From: an uncultured Bacilli bacterium
GTDB taxonomy: Bacteria > Bacillota_I > Bacilli_A > RF39 > UBA660
Direction: 5' to 3'
Assembly: GCA_934153675.1 (NCBI GenBank)
Contig: CAKPFG010000005.1
Span: 7,580-71,579 of the forward strand
Length of the DNA stretch: 64,000 bases
The notes below the pieces were generated by a model. It ran no database searches. It worked only from the letters and a program-made list of their open reading frames with translations, and was not told the DNA's origin. The translations under genes were made by a program, and so were the position numbers. The stretch's first letter is position 1. Each line of letters opens with the position of its first letter. Of the stretch, positions 63,440-64,000 are shown one piece after another.

Positions 63440-64000
63440 AGCGTAGTAGTTGTCATCCACATGGCTATGATATACGTCGCCATTGCCGTCCACATACCAC
63501 ACGTAAGAAACGGAATCTTCTCTTTGACTCATCGTCCAATACCTATAGTTACTATTATATACCCAACTTGGTGTTTCTCCATTTTGTGACATTTTTATTG
63601 TACCTTGTCCATTGTCACCATATCCTAAGTTATCTGTCAATTCATTATATGTTATTAACCTTACACTATAGCCTGTTTTATCCTCTTTTAGGTCACTGTT
63701 TTTTAATTTACTATTTGACCAAACATCTACAACTTGTTTTACATCTGATAATTTATAATCGGTTGTACAACCAGATTCATCACCAGCTGATACACAATTA
63801 TCTCGTGCATAATATGTCATTTTTAAATAATTATTACTGTCAAAAGATACTTTGCTAGCAATTTCTGTTGATGATAAATCCACTTCACCCTTTTTTAATG
63901 GTTCTGCTTTTAATAATGTGACTGTATCACTATTCTCATCACTATTTTCTATAACATAAAAATTAATACCGTTATATGTGATTTCATCGCCTATTTTATA
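63395..64000 (-). CDS. Prepilin-like variable surface protein (5' end outside window)
   Basis: The C-terminal ~202 residues are visible; the gene continues past 64000. It has the IGDEITYNGINFYVIENSDE module, an NCVSAG.ESGCTTDYKLSD cysteine pair and the closing domain YRYWTMSQREDS...YVWYV, variable tip (DGNGDVYHSHVDDNYYA), GSVRPVITIKKSAI. The body is nearly identical to the protein at 4106, whereas the tip has almost no identity with it. The prepilin leader is presumably beyond the edge. Confidence 0.85.
   Translation of the reverse strand, partial: YKIGDEITYNGINFYVIENSDENSDTVTLLKAEPLKKGEVDLSSTEIASKVSFDSNNYLKMTYYARDNCVSAGDESGCTTDYKLSDVKQVVDVWSNSKLKNSDLKEDKTGYSVRLITYNELTDNLGYGDNGQGTIKMSQNGETPSWVYNSNYRYWTMSQREDSVSYVWYVDGNGDVYHSHVDDNYYAGSVRPVITIKKSAI

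Overview
The window comes from an AT-rich, low-GC Gram-positive bacterium, about a quarter G+C by eye. TGA is used as a stop (for example at 16748-16750), so this is not the mycoplasma code. EzrA, Spo0A, a class B sortase, a CIRCE/HrcA-type operator and a Firmicutes-type (T7b-like) secretion locus place it in the Bacilli. My best guess, an inference only, is one of the uncultured gut lineages near the Mollicutes/RF39 groups. Almost all housekeeping genes lie on the minus strand.

Layout. 1-3.4 kb: 3'-truncated ezrA, then rpsD with a clear promoter and leader, an AarF/UbiB kinase-like gene and a small helical protein. 3.4-5.6 kb: a family of prepilin-like surface proteins, with a doubly frameshifted relative, one intact gene, one internally deleted pseudogene and a recurring 243-bp 3' repeat. 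The pseudogene is split at 5603; its missing 5' end lies at 17858. The 12,254 bp between the halves are bounded by a 3-bp direct repeat (AGT) and imperfect terminal inverted repeats, so 5604-17857 reads as one inserted segment. It carries two NPxTG-anchored surface proteins, two membrane-anchored proteins, a large HTH regulator, a class B sortase, a LysR regulator, a radical-SAM-like protein, a HAD nucleotidase, and decayed MazG-like, DinD-like and IS3-like genes.

17.97-31.6 kb: a compact type VII secretion locus (EssC ATPase, YukD/EsaB-like protein, WXG100-type and small helical proteins) with its probable cargo: a tandem-repeat protein, a CHAP hydrolase, and a 1259-residue polymorphic toxin with transglutaminase-like and ADP-ribosyltransferase domains that shares its N-terminal leader with the CHAP protein. 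No EsaA, EssA or EssB was recognised. 31.7-37.6 kb: engB, gpmI, a CIRCE-controlled hsp20, map, a TtcA-like gene and a cysteine desulfurase.

37.6-47.2 kb is accessory: transposase debris, a winged-helix/PIN-like membrane protein, and a seven-gene minus-strand operon (phosphatases, MFS and MATE-like transporters, GNAT, HAD, kinase-like) whose first gene has a nonsense codon. Upstream of that operon is an orphan promoter-hairpins-terminator unit (47075-47206) that looks like a small RNA gene. 47.2-63.1 kb is core: recG, lon, spo0A, tpiA, a glycosyltransferase/flippase-like pair, pgk, a small prepilin, an NrnA-like phosphoesterase, ackA, a histidine phosphatase, lysS and dus. The window ends in another member of the variable prepilin family with its 3' repeat.

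The most interesting threads are the prepilin-like proteins whose C-terminal tips differ sharply between near-identical flanks, the tidy 12-kb insertion into one of them, the stripped-down type VII locus with an ART toxin, and the orphan small RNA.
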